Positions 36,600 through 48,144 of a stretch of 64,000 nt of DNA are shown here, piece by piece (the first letter of the stretch is position 1; every line of letters begins with the position of its first letter). A program made the position numbers and the translations under genes. Under the pieces are notes generated by a model. The model searched no databases. It had not been told where the DNA came from and worked only from the letters and a program-made list of their open reading frames with translations. The DNA lies in NCBI GenBank assembly GCA_032158295.1, contig CM063248.1:21105273-21169272 (forward strand), in the 5' to 3' direction. Source of the stretch: Pycnopodia helianthoides (taxonomy: Eukaryota; Echinodermata; Asteroidea; Forcipulatida; Asteriidae).

Positions 36600-37035
36600 C
36601 ACACGCGGATGTGCCTATACTTGACCAATCAAATCGTGACCAGCAACTTACCACTGTTCATTTGGATTAACGCAAGTCGGTGTAACTTGACACGTGACTA
36701 TTAACTTGACCAACCAAATCGTGACGAGTAAGTTACCAGCAAGTTACCACTGTACACACGTGGGTTGGTTCAAGTCATTGTTACTTGACATGTGCGTATA
36801 AACTTGACCAATCAAGTCATGACCGGAAAGTTACCATTGTTCTGGCGTCTATTATTTTGAGGCACCGTCACTTAACAGAGGTGCTTAACTTGACCAACAA
36901 GTGACCGTTGAAGTCACCACCTTTCACAGATTGTCACTCTAACCCGACACGTTGCCTATTTATTTGACAAACCAAATCTTGACCGGTACCACTGTTCACA
37001 CGTGGGTTAATTAAACTGGTACATTGACCATACTC
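36600..37035. repeat. Decayed tandem array, ~75-95-bp unit
   Basis: 'acttgacca(a/c)caaatcgtgacc' with 'agttaccactgt.cacacgtgggtt' recurs near 36620, 36707, 36803, 36888 and 36965. Units have diverged by substitutions and indels, so the array is old. No coding content. Confidence 0.78.
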
Positions 37036-39118
37036 TCAGCAAGTCATCATGTTTTCATTCGAAATAAAAGGGAACCGATGTCAAGTTTACAGCTTACAGC
37101 GACTTCATTTGGCCAGTTAGCAATTCTGCCACTTCAAGTAAATGAACAGACTCATCTGATATTCACACGTGGACCTAACGACGATGATTGACAAAGAAAA
37201 ATACAACAAGAACCACTCTCTGTAGTCACCGTTTTAAGTCTTTTCTGTATAAACTCAATCCAACAACCAACAATTTTCCATACCACTAACTTTCCTATTT
37301 CTTATTTATTACTTACAAAAGATCACTGTAATTGACTTTTTCTTATTGCATTTATGAATTCACGTAAAACCATTAGTTTCTCCCCCATCTTTAATGCAAT
37401 TCACCAAGGTATTCAGTCTATGCCTGCACTGGTTGTTTGTTTATTGCTTGAAATCTGGGTTATGGTACAGTAAAAAACAAACAACGGTGATTTGTGTTTA
37501 TTGATGAAGAACAAATCTCATTTGTACTGGTCTCATGGCTTGTGCCAAGGGCATGTTCAAACGCGCCGATGGCGCTCTGCCCGTTGGCCCAAAGCTCTCT
37601 ACATGGACAACATACTGATATGGGAAAGTAACGCTAGGCAGCACCTGGTGTGGGAGGATCACCTCGACGGGGAACGCCCCCATAATCAGATATGAAAACA
37701 AAACAACTCCTTTCCGAGAAGTGACTTGAACCCCAGATCCACAGAGACGAAAGCCTGGAAGGGTAATAAGTACTTTCAACGCTGGGTTGACTCTCCCTCA
37801 AGTCGGTGGTGTTTCTTGGAAATTTGACTTCGGTGTCATCCAACACAAACCGTAACTGTGCCAATAAAAATGCCACAGTCAATGGTACGATTGCTGGGTT
37901 ACACAAGTTCAGCTTATGTGACAGCGTTTGTGTCCAAGGCCCATAGAAAAACATTTGACACCACTGAGGAGTCCGAGATTTTTGACGTCAAATTTCAACC
38001 ACAATCGATTCTGTAAAGTTTCTGAAAAGAAAATGCACCCCCCCCCCAAAAAAGTCTTGCATTCGAGATTCCTAGACAGTGTTTGATGAAGAAGAATGGC
38101 TGACGAAGCGGGGATACCTCCCATGGGTTAAACACTACACTGCACCTGATCGTCTGCTGAAGGGGAAAAAACGGTGCGATCGTTTCGCTGCGCATTCCCG
38201 ACTGATCATTGTGCCTATCCATGAAAAGAAAGAGAGAGAATGAGACCGAGAGAAAGTCATTCCCCGATGAGCACCCAAGTCTATGCTCAAAGCAAACAGA
38301 ATTGAACCAGCTATTGGAAGCTTCTTTGAAAATACGGGGAGGCCAGTCTGGGGATTTGGATGCAAAAGGTTGAACGTGGGTATAACTTACACGTGAACTT
38401 TTCAACAATTTTATTTCTAAAGATTGGAGAACACGAAGTATAACAATTTATTCGAAAAGTCGCTTTGTTTGTTGAAAAAGAACAGTCTCTTGTATTCAGC
38501 GGTCTTTTTTCCTCTGGAGTTCTACCCAGGCATGCAGAATACTACGTTTTGGTCTGTTATCTGATCAAACTTACGAACCAAACAAAGCAGCAGTCATTCG
38601 CAAAATGAAGAAAGATGGCGGGGGAAAAATGGTTGGACTGTAACATTACATTTTACAAGTCTGACAATGACATGAACATGAAGGTGCTTGCTTGATGCAT
38701 GTACCGTGTTGGCTTTGTACTTCTACTACGAGCGTCATAGTGACATTCTGACCTTTTCTAAACACCGGCATCGTCTAGGACCTTCGTTTCTAACATTATA
38801 ATGCCACTCTGAATACCTCAATTGTACAGATTTTTTCTGTAAATACATCTTTTTGCCCCATTCAGTTCTATGATCATTAACTCCGTGTTTAATCTGAGAC
38901 TGACAACCAATGAATCTTACGCTGGCCCATTAGAGGCAGACATTAATTTGCCAGGGTGGTTATTGTTTAACGAAATCACACTTGGAAACCTCTGATGTTT
39001 GAGTCGGGTGTAAACACATTTCCGGGGCACACACAGAAAAACGTTGTTATTATAGCTTCGAGTGCTATGATTAAAACTGCGATTCCCTCAGTGATCCCGG
39101 AGCGTTTTAAAGCTGTTG

Positions 39119-39895
39119 TTGCTATGGGTATAGTACATTGCTTGCTATGGGTAGAGTACAATGCTTGCTATGGGTGTAGTACATTGATTGCTATGGGTAT
39201 AGTACATTGGTTGCTATGGGTATAGTACATTGCTTGCTACGGGTGTAGTACATTGCTTGCTATGGGTATAGTACATTGCTTGCTATGGGTGTAGTACATT
39301 TCTTGCTATGGGTATAGTACATTGCTTGCTACGGGTATAGTACATTGCTTGCTACGGGTATAGTACATTGCTTGCTATGGGTATAGTACAATGCTTGCTA
39401 TGGGTATAGTACATTGCTTGCTATGGTGGGTATAGTACAATGCTTGCTATGGGTATAGTACATTGCTTGCTATGGGTGTAGTACATTGCTTGCTATGGGT
39501 ATAGTACATTGCTTGCTACGGGTATAGTACATTGCTTGCTATGGGTATAGTACAATGCTTGCTATGGGTATAGTACAATGCTTGCTATGGGTATAGTACA
39601 TTGCTTGCTATGGGTATAGTACAATGCTTGCTATGGGTATAGTACATTGCTTGCTATGGGTGTAGTACATTGCTTGCTATGGGTATTGCTTGCTACGGGT
39701 ATAGTACATTGCTTGCTATGGGTATAGTACAATGCTTGCTACGGGTATAGTACATTGCTTGCTATGGGTATAGTACAATGCTTGCTATGGGTATAGTACA
39801 TTGCTTGCTATGGGTATAGTATATTGCTTGCTATGGGTGTAGTATTGCTTGCTATTGATGTAGTACATTTATACTTGCTATGGGTATAGTACATT
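39119..39895. repeat. 23-bp minisatellite, about 33 copies
   Basis: Tandem copies of TTGCTATGGGTATAGTACAT + TGC with a small set of recurrent variants (CATTGC/CAATGC, TATGGG/TACGGG, TATAG/TGTAG). A few units are shortened near 39680 and 39845, and one is lengthened near 39425. The variants alternate rather than cluster, which suggests higher-order amplification. Open frames here are repeat translations. Confidence 0.96.
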
Positions 39896-40239
39896 GCTGC
39901 GTCGCGTTCGCCTGGTTTCTAGTAAAAAATAAGACATATCTTGTGACGTGCTCTAAACCAATAAAAATACAGAATTTGTGTAAGGGGTGTTATAAATGCT
40001 GGTACTCCTCTCGTGTTAAGTTACGCCGGTATTGGTGTGGCAGCTCTATGAAACATGGGGCAACAGACGGCCATTTTGACGGTCATTGTGTTAATCTATG
40101 ATTCGAATCGATGAACATACATGAAACCGAGGCTGGAAGGGCACCAACTATAGGCCTACGTAGTAAACTAGGTTCTGGAAAACTCGACAAGAAAGAAGAG
40201 TCATTTATGTAAATACCATAAGTTTTAAGTGTTTAACAA

Positions 40240-40700
40240 CCAATGTTCCAAGTTATCTATAAGCGATGTTTTGTTCCAGTCAGTGAATTGCATTGTCATT
40301 GACCTAGGCTATAATAGCACTGCTAGCAATGTGGTCCTACCATCCTCTAGAGCAGAAAGTGGCAGAAATTTAACTAAAGAGGTACCCAGGCTTGGAACAA
40401 CTTGCCGCAACGTTTGAAATCTACACAGCCAACATGTTTTAACCGCTTTGTACAACTCAAACAGCTTAGTTTTTAATGCCATTTTTCCACTGACATTTCA
40501 TCGTATTGTTTTTCCTCTGTGTATTTTCGTGTTGTTTTAGTGCCCCTTTAAGAACTGAATTTGTTAATTATTGTTTCTCTGTCGTAAACCTTTGTATTCT
40601 TAATATTTGTATTGCATTTTAAGTAGTTTTAATGTGAGCTGGGAGATCAATGAATGGATCATCCAGGATAAACAAGAAATAAATAAATAAATAAAATGGG
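40240..40700 (+). mobile_element. 5'-truncated LINE, 3' end, frameshifted
   Basis: This is the C-terminal end of a non-LTR retrotransposon polyprotein. One frame reads 'VVLPSSRAESGRNL' (about 40330-40374). After a one-base shift the adjacent frame reads 'AWNNLPQRLKSTQP' and then 'CFNRFVQLKQL' before a stop near 40470. 'lPxSR...GRxx...WNxLPxxlk...FxxxLkxxl' is the usual ending of CR1/jockey-type reverse-transcriptase ORFs. About 190 bp of 3' UTR ends in an (AAAT)n tail at 40676-40695, where the copy stops. The frameshift and missing 5' part mean it is inactive. Confidence 0.8.
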
Positions 40701-42777
40701 TCTGCCCTCTGTGGTAACGCTAGAATCAGTGTTCCTTTAGTGCTAGTGTTAAGAGCTTTGCTGTTGCCAAGTTGTCTGCACCTATAATAAAGGTCTACTT
40801 TAAGTCATTGCTCGACCCAGGCTAATACTGTGCTTTAAAACTGTAGTTTCGTAATCGAATACACACGAGTCAGTTTGTTGTCCTCCCTTAAAACGCTCTT
40901 GCACGCTGGGGAATATAGCCAGCCCTTCTCGGTTCCAGCGCCCGTGCGTTCTGCCCCCCGCCCCGAACCCCTAGCAGCATCGCCTCTGAGCATGACCTAA
41001 ATGAACAGAAATTAGGTCAATTACATACAGGCCTATGGCGTAAAAGCTTGTGACCATGCAAACTGAAGCTAGAAACAAATGCACTTTGATGCAAAGAAAT
41101 TTTTTCGCTCGTAATTCCCGCTGAAAGTTGCAACCCCGCGAGAACACAAGGTGGATCGAGTGAACAATGACAGCAATTTGACATGACCCCTTCACCTCTC
41201 TCAGGCCCCTTTGATTGGTATAGAAAATAGCTCCCTGCGCGTGGCGAGGGAGCCACAACCACTCAAGGGCAGTATACCCTCATCATTTTATACCCATCTA
41301 ACCCCCCTAGTGCGGGCTGGCCAATATTTATTTAAGAGCACGTTCCTCAATCGTGACAACACCTTGTTATTTTCTAGTTAGCAAGGCAGTTTAGAGTATC
41401 AGTTTTTGCGTACACTCTTCTTTGCCAACCGATAAATTACAAACTTCTACTTATTTTCTTTTCGAGGCAATAACCTTTGAATTTATTCTATTACTTCTTA
41501 GGGGGGAAAAACAAAAGGGATAGGCGCGCTGCTGATTATTCCCTTATGCTTTGATTGCGTAGTCTCGGACCGTGAGGGAAAACGGAGTGGGTAGATGATG
41601 AACGCTACCCCACAGTGTGGGGGAGGAGGATAGTTGCATTGGACCAGTACTGCGAGGGGTGGGTTCAGGTTCATATTCCCTCGCCCCCCTGCGTGGGTTG
41701 TCCAGCTGTCTCTTAATGTTAGGTACTGTATCATTTACTGAATTCATCAAGAGGAATATCAATTCCTATCTTCTGCTCCCCTTGAGTTATTGTCATCAAT
41801 ATTTTCTTCTTGTAGCCTCCTTACCAAGAGTGGCTTTTAGCCTTGTCTGAGGCGAACTTGCATTAACAAAATCGAGATCGAATTTGTATCAACCTTTTCT
41901 GGGTTCTTGGTCATAGACCCAAAATTAAGATTTTCTGGTCGGGTATAAACAACTTGCAATAAATACAAACGTAGAGTTGCCGCATGGGGGCGCACTACCT
42001 TTAAAGCCATGGAATCCACCACAATAAATAAAGAGAAAGTTATGCGTCAAGCCCATGAATAAAATGTAAACACAAAAACTTTGTTCTGTAAATCAAAGAT
42101 TTGAAGGCCATGGCTTTTATGGATTGTTGAAAAATGGTCAAATATTATGCCCCTGTGATTGTTGACTCAACATGGAGCATTTTGTGTATACTCATCCTCT
42201 AAAAATGACAATTCATTTCAAAAAGGTGTTGTTCATCTTTCCAAGATGGAGTTTGGCCAGTTTACTCGTTCGGTTGTGTTTTTGTTTTGGATGAGCCTAC
42301 AGCACAACAGTTGAACTGCTAACCTACTTTATATTGAAAAGAAAAATGTACTTAAGTTGTCAGAAAATTTGATGTGTTTTTTAGAGGCTGATAGACTTTG
42401 GAACATTTTTTGGTATAGCCATGGGAAGTGCATCCATGGGTTCATCGATGGATTCAGGAAAGGTTCATCCATAAAACAAAATGACAGTCATGAGACAACT
42501 CCATGCACACTCTAAGGTGAAACCTATTTAAATGAATTGTCAATGTTCATTGTGTAGGTTTTCAAGACGTTGGAACTATATAGATTTAAGAAATGTTTTA
42601 TGTCTTTAATTTGGACAGGCAAAACCGCCCTCCAAATACTTGTAGGGCCTGAAAAAAAATGTCTGTAGAAAGAAGTCAATTCTGGTTTTGAGCTTGTTAC
42701 AAACATTTTCATTTTTGGTGTCATGATTGTATAGGTTCAACCTATACGCTTACAGTTGAAAATAAAGCAATCTACAG

Positions 42778-43048
42778 TTCACATGCAATTATCATGGACC
42801 TACTAAAAAGTGCCTCAGGACTGGTGTCACTGCACCAGCATCATGGACAATAGTTTACAATGCAAATACTACACGCTGTTCATTTCTGACAGAAATTGTT
42901 CAAACTGATTTCATTAACCACATGGTCTTTCTGGTATCTAGAACTGGAATTGAAGAGCGGTTCAAGAATGTCAGAATCTCATCGCAGTTGGCTCTAAATG
43001 ATGATAGATGGGACATTAAATGTATACCGTTTGACATACTACTTAAAG
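42778..43048 (+). CDS. Candidate Ig-like domain exon
   Basis: A 271-bp open segment bounded by an acceptor-like 'tctacag' and a donor 'AAAG|gtaaat', phase 0 to phase 1. It encodes about 90 residues beginning FTCNY (B strand with Cys), then ASWTIVYNA (C strand with Trp) and NDDRWDIKC (F strand; D..W.I.C replaces the usual D.G.Y.C). Two further cysteines, C12 and C34, could form an extra disulphide. One sequon is visible (NTT). With a start-codon-free frame of about 97 codons, it could still be chance; an RNA read across 43048|43142 would settle it. Confidence 0.38.
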
Positions 43049-43323
43049 GTAAATGATTGATTTGGAGAAAGAAACTTGTTTACAATAAATACATAATGCA
43101 AATTATCTGTGAAGTTAAAATCAGGTTATATCGTTTCAGAGGAAAATGCCGAGCTACGGTGAATATGGTGCCCGGGAATATGTATTTTGATGTGGCAACC
43201 GAAATAAGAATTACATGTAGTGTTTCTAAGATAGTGCATCTGGGTTTTGTTAGTTTGTTTTCGTTGTTTTCAATCATTATGAATGTATCACACCTTTGAG
43301 GATGTTGTGGAGAGTGTGTTCCG

Positions 43324-43354
43324 TGGGGAGGGGAGGGAAGGGAGGGAGGGGGTG
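43324..43354 (+). repeat. G-run tract, potential G-quadruplex
   Basis: Five or more runs of at least three G are separated by 1-3 bases ('ggggaggggagggaagggag' onward). It lies just downstream of the candidate Ig-like segment. Confidence 0.75.
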
Positions 43355-43671
43355 GATGCCTACTCACTGAAAAGAATCAGTGAGGAGGGGCAAGTGTTCC
43401 ACAGCTGTCGCAAGACTGTCTTCCAGCGTGAAGTTGGAGTTAATAGCCAATAAAATGAACATTCTACGATCATTATGTAGTTATGGAACTGGAATGGTCA
43501 TGGGGTTAATGGATTGACAGCATCTTTATGTGAAAATAGCAGTCAGATTTCTCTTCGTCTTGCCTTTTCCGCTTTGGCGGCGCATCTTTTTCTCGCTATT
43601 GACAAAAATAACTTTTACCATAAAGTGTAAAGACACATTTTTTTAAATGTAGGCCTATTATTTATGCATTT

Positions 43672-43681
43672 ATTTATGTAT

Positions 43682-43728
<47 letters not shown>

Positions 43729-43810
43729 TAAATTGAATTATTTCTCTAATTTACTGATTGATTAATTGATTGATTTCTCTAATTTGATTTATTCTTTTTT
43801 TTTTACTTTT
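43672..43810. repeat. (TTTA)n microsatellite and T-rich tract
   Basis: An almost pure TTTA repeat at 43676-43728 is followed by diverged 'attgattgatttctctaattt' duplications and a T10 run near 43796. Confidence 0.93.
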
Positions 43811-45704
43811 GTTTGTTTGTTTCTTCCCCCATTATCTTTTTCTTTTCTTTCTACCCCCTCTTTTTTTGGGGGGGGGGGTTGGGTTTGTCAAACTAACCAA
43901 TAACCCACGTGTTTGAGATTTGTATTGCTTTTAGTTGTTTGCAAATAATGCCAATTGCTGAAGGAAAAGGTGTTGTACAGAATTTTTCGGGAGAACGGGA
44001 TTTATTTCCATAGCTTTTTCATAGGCTAGCTCAGATTTTCTTGAATATGTTTATTTTTTCAATCAGTTCTTGATCGTCATTGATTTAAATACTTGTTCTG
44101 AATTTGCTTTCTTTTCTTGTCCTTGTTTCTTCAACAAAATGGAAATAAATGTCAAAATTGAATTGAATTGAGAAGATGGGGATAACCTGACTCGTCCCTA
44201 AACCAGAGTTGTACCTTCACTTTAATGGAGACAGCTATTGGTTTTCAACTGCCACCTCAGGGAAAGAAGGAAGGTTTGTCAACTGCCCCAGGTCTGTTTA
44301 CGGTGGTATTAGGCGGCTTTGGGAATCTACATTTTGAGTATATCATTATGCAATTACGACAGTGGAATGTGCATGGGGCTTATATTAAGATGAATGTATC
44401 CCCTGATTGAAATATGTATCACTCTTCGCTTCAGTTCAGGCTTCCGTTTGGAATTCTGCCGACAATATTCACGGAAATCCTTGAAGTCAAATTCTTGGGA
44501 TGATTCTACTTCTGCAATGGCAGAAGTGCAGATCGTTACCGACAAAAAGCACAAAGAATGTCACGACATCTTCAATTATAACAATAATGTGGATTCACAA
44601 AATGGTGGAGCGGTGGGAAATTGCTTGGACGTTTACAGCGTCTAGCATATATCCACTTTTCATTAAGTATGAAATTAGTAAAAATTATCACGTTTTCCTC
44701 AGCCTTTAAAAAAAACCAAAAAAAACCTGAAGAATGAAAAGTATGAACATTTAAAAAAACTTTTTTTTTAATGTTTTAATTTTCCCTTAGGGTAGACTTA
44801 TCAGCTCTAAGTATACTACTACAAACTTGCAGGGGGAACATTTTTTTGTACATTATTATTTTTGCGAATATTTATTAATGTAACTATTGTAATATTCGAG
44901 AAAATAGATTCAACTCTTTTAAAGAATAGACTCATCAGCTCTAAATATGCCACTAACAAACATTCTGTGTGTACTTGTAGTGGTAATTATGTGGTAGTAC
45001 TGGCATGGGGGTATTCACAATAACTCAGTATTGAAATTACCACTGCCTGTTATGAAGTTCCCGCGAAGCAGTTTTTATGAGTTTAAATACAATATAAAAA
45101 AAAGTACATCGATCTTCAATTTAGGATCATAGAAGAGGGGGATAGAGACAGGGAGAGAAGGAGGGAGAATGTAAAAACACCGAGAACATTCAACCGGGAT
45201 GATGAAATGAAGGAAGTACTCTTCACGATAGTGTCCTAAAGTCGTTAATCATGATGCACTTCGTTATGTAATTCATAACTTCGTAAAAGTCGTATTTGCC
45301 CTATTTTACCTCCATTTGAAAATATGATACGATCGTATAAAACCAGTCCAGGTTAGATTCCCACAAGGGATGCAAGAGGATCACTGTACTGGAATTAGGG
45401 CCCTGCCTCTTCGCAGTGTCATCCCACCACAGGATTCAGTTACTTCTTGGGGTCTGTGAAGAAAACAGGGCCGGCCCGGTATAGAGTGGCTGAAACCTAA
45501 GGAAAAATCTAACTGGTAATATTAGCTTACAATGTCAATAGATGGAGGCGTGCAAGTAGGTTGGGTTTCTAGAGGGGAAGAGTTTCCCCGGGACAGCGAG
45601 GTAAAGTTTTATAACTAGGAGCTCTTTTACAGAAATTTGGGAGGGTTTATGTATTTCACATTTTTTGGCAAATAATTTGATGAAAGCCCACTTAAAGATC
45701 TCTC

Positions 45705-45875
45705 GTTTCAGGTGTATACCATGCCCGATATGTGGCAGAGGGTGTGTCCCCCCCCAAAAAAAAGTTTCCATTCTAGCAATACTCTTTTCCTCTTGTACAG
45801 GAGTACCCCCCCCCCTCCCCTAAAATCCTCAATGAAGACACAGTAGGAGGGGGTACACCATGCCACATTTCGAGC
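45705..45875 (+). repeat. ACCATGCCCGATATG repeat family, copy 2
   Basis: 'ataccatgcccgatatgtgg', 'cagaggg', a C/A run, 'tctagcaatactcttttcct', 'cttgtacaggagtac', a C run, 'cctaaaatcctcaatgaaga', 'ggagggggtacaccatgcca' in order. This is the most complete copy and shows that the element begins and ends with related 'accatgcc' words. Confidence 0.72.
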
Positions 45876-47127
45876 CTCAAATGTTAAGGTGTGCTTTAGC
45901 GGAGGGTAGAGACTGAAACGAGCTTGGATGATGTAACTTAGTTTGCAGTATTTATAATCTCTTAAACACACATTACAACAAAAAACAAATAATACTAAGA
46001 CATTGGATTCTCTTTCAATTTCAGGCACCTTCTAATCACCCAATGTAAGGCGGAAACAATGGTTTGCAATGCGATTCACCGGCTTGTTCATCGTCAAGGA
46101 AAGTATTGAGTACACCATGTGCAAGGGGTGGTTCTTAATGACAGGAAAAAACTACATAGTACATAGTTTTGATGCCTTTTTTTGTGCACCGATGACAAAT
46201 TACAACAACATGGCGTTCATTAGAACATGATTTTATACCAACAAACAACATTTCTCATGAAATCTAAGACAGTTTAATAACACAACAAAATTATCACATC
46301 TTAACAAATACAAAAATACTTAATTTTTCTGATCAGGAATTAACGGTTATGCAAAATGGCTGGCTGTATAGGACGTGCATATACATGGCTTCCACCGGAC
46401 GTGTGTGTTGCAGGGTACAGATCTAATGAATATTCATAGTGTAACTTTGAAGTTTTATACGTCATAAGTTGAGGATTAAAAGGCAGGCCAAGTCTTTGAA
46501 TAATTTTTGTTTTTTAACTAAGTACCATTAATCCTTGGCGAATTTTCTCGTTCAAGATATACCTATACCTTGCAAATTGAGCAGTTTGAAATTTAAAAAT
46601 ATGTTTGTACCATCAAATTGTCCCAAACACGGGCAATGCATCTTTAACATGACTCTCCCAACCCACCCACACGCCGTGTGTGCCATTGACATGGGAGAAA
46701 ACCATCTCCACACGGATGATTGCACTCTGGCGTTTCTCCTTGCTCATTTCCCTGACGTGTAACACGGGAGGCCAGTAGAGAGGCATTAACTCAATTACCA
46801 GAGCAGGGACCCGAAATACAAACCAATATTTTGAGCTATTGACTGACTAAGGAGTCGGTAACCTCGGGGCGAATCGGTGGGGAGGAGACACTTAACAGTG
46901 ATATATATTACATATTTTGTTTTCTCGTCTTATCTTGATAATTGACAACGATAGGGGGAAAGTAAAGTTGATATTTTGAATACTGAAGGAGTGTGTGCTT
47001 GTTAGAAATCCTCAAATTATGAGGTGCCATTTAAGTACTAAGTGATTCTCGTTGTCTGCTTGATCAATGCCCACTTGGTTTAAAGCGATAACAATACGAC
47101 TCCTTTAACCAACTCACACCATAATAA

Positions 47128-47667
47128 AGTGTTCATAGAATCTTGGGCGTGAACCCTTTTCTGGTGAACATTGGAAAAGGGGAGAATGATTTGTGTTCTT
47201 TCTGTCAGTCAGAGAGTGAAACTTTGATCCACTTATTTTGTATCTGTGAGTTTTCTCAGAAGCTTTTGTCTCAATTTAAAGACTGGATCAAGAAGACCAT
47301 ACATATAAACGTTCTTTTGGACCACGAGGCAATGTTATTTGGTATTCTTAATAAAAACTGGACTGCCATTAATGTAATCCTCCTGCTGGGCCGCTACCAC
47401 ATCTATAAAATGAAGATGAATGCTAGTAAACCATCCTTTATCCTTTTCGAAAATGAGTTAAAACTGTACTTTGAGCTAGAAAAATTCATTTATATTACCA
47501 ACAGTGAACTTGCAAAATTTCAAGTGAAATGGGACATATTTTCTCTTCTTGCGAATATTTGATTTTTCTTTCTGAATCACAATTGTAAAATGAAGAGTAA
47601 AGTGTGTATGAATGAATAAAAGATTTTTCCCCCGAGGAAAAAAAAAAAAATAATAATAATAATAATG
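47128..47667 (+). mobile_element. 5'-truncated LINE, 3' end with zinc-knuckle region
   Basis: The open part (47128-47562) encodes the extreme C-terminus of a non-LTR retrotransposon ORF2: RILGVNPFLVNIGK, then CSFCQSESETLIHLFCIC, then FSQKLLSQFKDWI. The CxxC...HLFxxC arrangement is the zinc-binding region that follows the reverse transcriptase in L1/Tx1-type elements. The frame ends LLANI-stop, then a short 3' UTR with AATAAA near 47615 and an A13 (AAT)5 tail at about 47638-47667. An in-frame stop at 47125-47127 and loss of upstream homology mark the truncation. It is a different lineage from the 40.2-kb copy, judging by sequence. Confidence 0.85.
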
Positions 47668-47684
47668 AAGTCCCGCGTCGGAAT

Positions 47685-47735
47685 TGACCCATATCCGGTT
47701 CCGGGTCGTCGGGTCAAACCGGGTCGGGTCACACC
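47685..47735. repeat. GGGTC-rich fragment
   Basis: 'ccggttccgggtcgtcgggt' and 'accgggtcgggtcac' directly follow the LINE tail. It resembles the GGGTCA family but is too short to assign firmly. Confidence 0.4.
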
Positions 47736-47995
47736 GCTCAAGAGGAGCCTGCTAAAAAGGGACGTTATTTCGTATCACCCTGCACCAACACATCGGCATC
47801 GTCTCGTGAGATAAAGTTCTGCAAAATCCAACTCTTTAAAGAAAATGATTGCACTTCCAGCAGCATGCACCACAACACACTGGTGAAGATGCATTACCTT
47901 TGGAATGTTGGGTCACCATGTTAATTTTTCTAGTTTGGGCCCTTTCAGAGGTAACAACTATGTTAACATTACTGCGTACAGGCTATCTAGCAGTG

Positions 47996-48144
47996 GCAGG
48001 CCTGGAATTTTATCTTTGAGAGGGCAAGGCCATTTTCCTTTTTTCCAAAGGGAATCTTAAAGTCTATGGGACACAATTGAAGGGGCACCGAGGCCAAGAC
48101 CAGGGGCAACAGAGGTCATAGCCTCCTTGTAATTCCAGGCCTGC
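47996..48144. mobile_element. Small MITE with GCAGGCCTGGAATT ends
   Basis: The 14-bp terminal inverted repeats GCAGGCCTGGAATT (left) and its complement (right, ending 48144) enclose ~120 bp containing 'gagagggcaaggccatttt' and 'ggtcatagcctccttg'. AGTG occurs directly outside each end, which fits a short target-site duplication. No coding content. Confidence 0.78.

Larger units (their letters stand above)
42246..44645 (+). pseudogene. Possible Ig-superfamily membrane protein gene, diverged or broken
   Basis: Small exon-like open segments follow one another. 42246-42309 starts ATG in a favourable context and gives a signal-peptide-like MEFGQFTRSVVFLFWMSLQ. 42385-42512 joins in phase and gives W.IFWYSHGKC...QND....PC, but a TAA sits just before an AAG|GTGAAA donor. 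42778-43048 is the best segment. 43142-43270 continues 'GKCRATVNMVPGN...EIRITCSV', like the start of a next Ig domain. 44182-44310 reads 'PELYLHFNGD' and 'RFVNCP...RRLW', and one frame over, 44315-44405 reads 'LHFEYIIMQLRQWNVHGAYI'. 44435-44645 could be a 70-residue polar last exon. No membrane helix was placed. The W/C spacing suggests Ig folds; the stop and frame change suggest decay or missed exons. Inference only. Confidence 0.33.

Noticed and set aside
37690..37760. Possible tRNA or SINE B box ('cttgaaccccag', minus strand)
   Set aside because: The reverse complement deviates from GGTTCGANNCC and no A box or SINE body is visible.
39119..39895. CRISPR-like appearance of regularly spaced 23-bp repeats
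   Set aside because: Units are directly adjacent without unique spacers, and the window is eukaryotic; it is a minisatellite.
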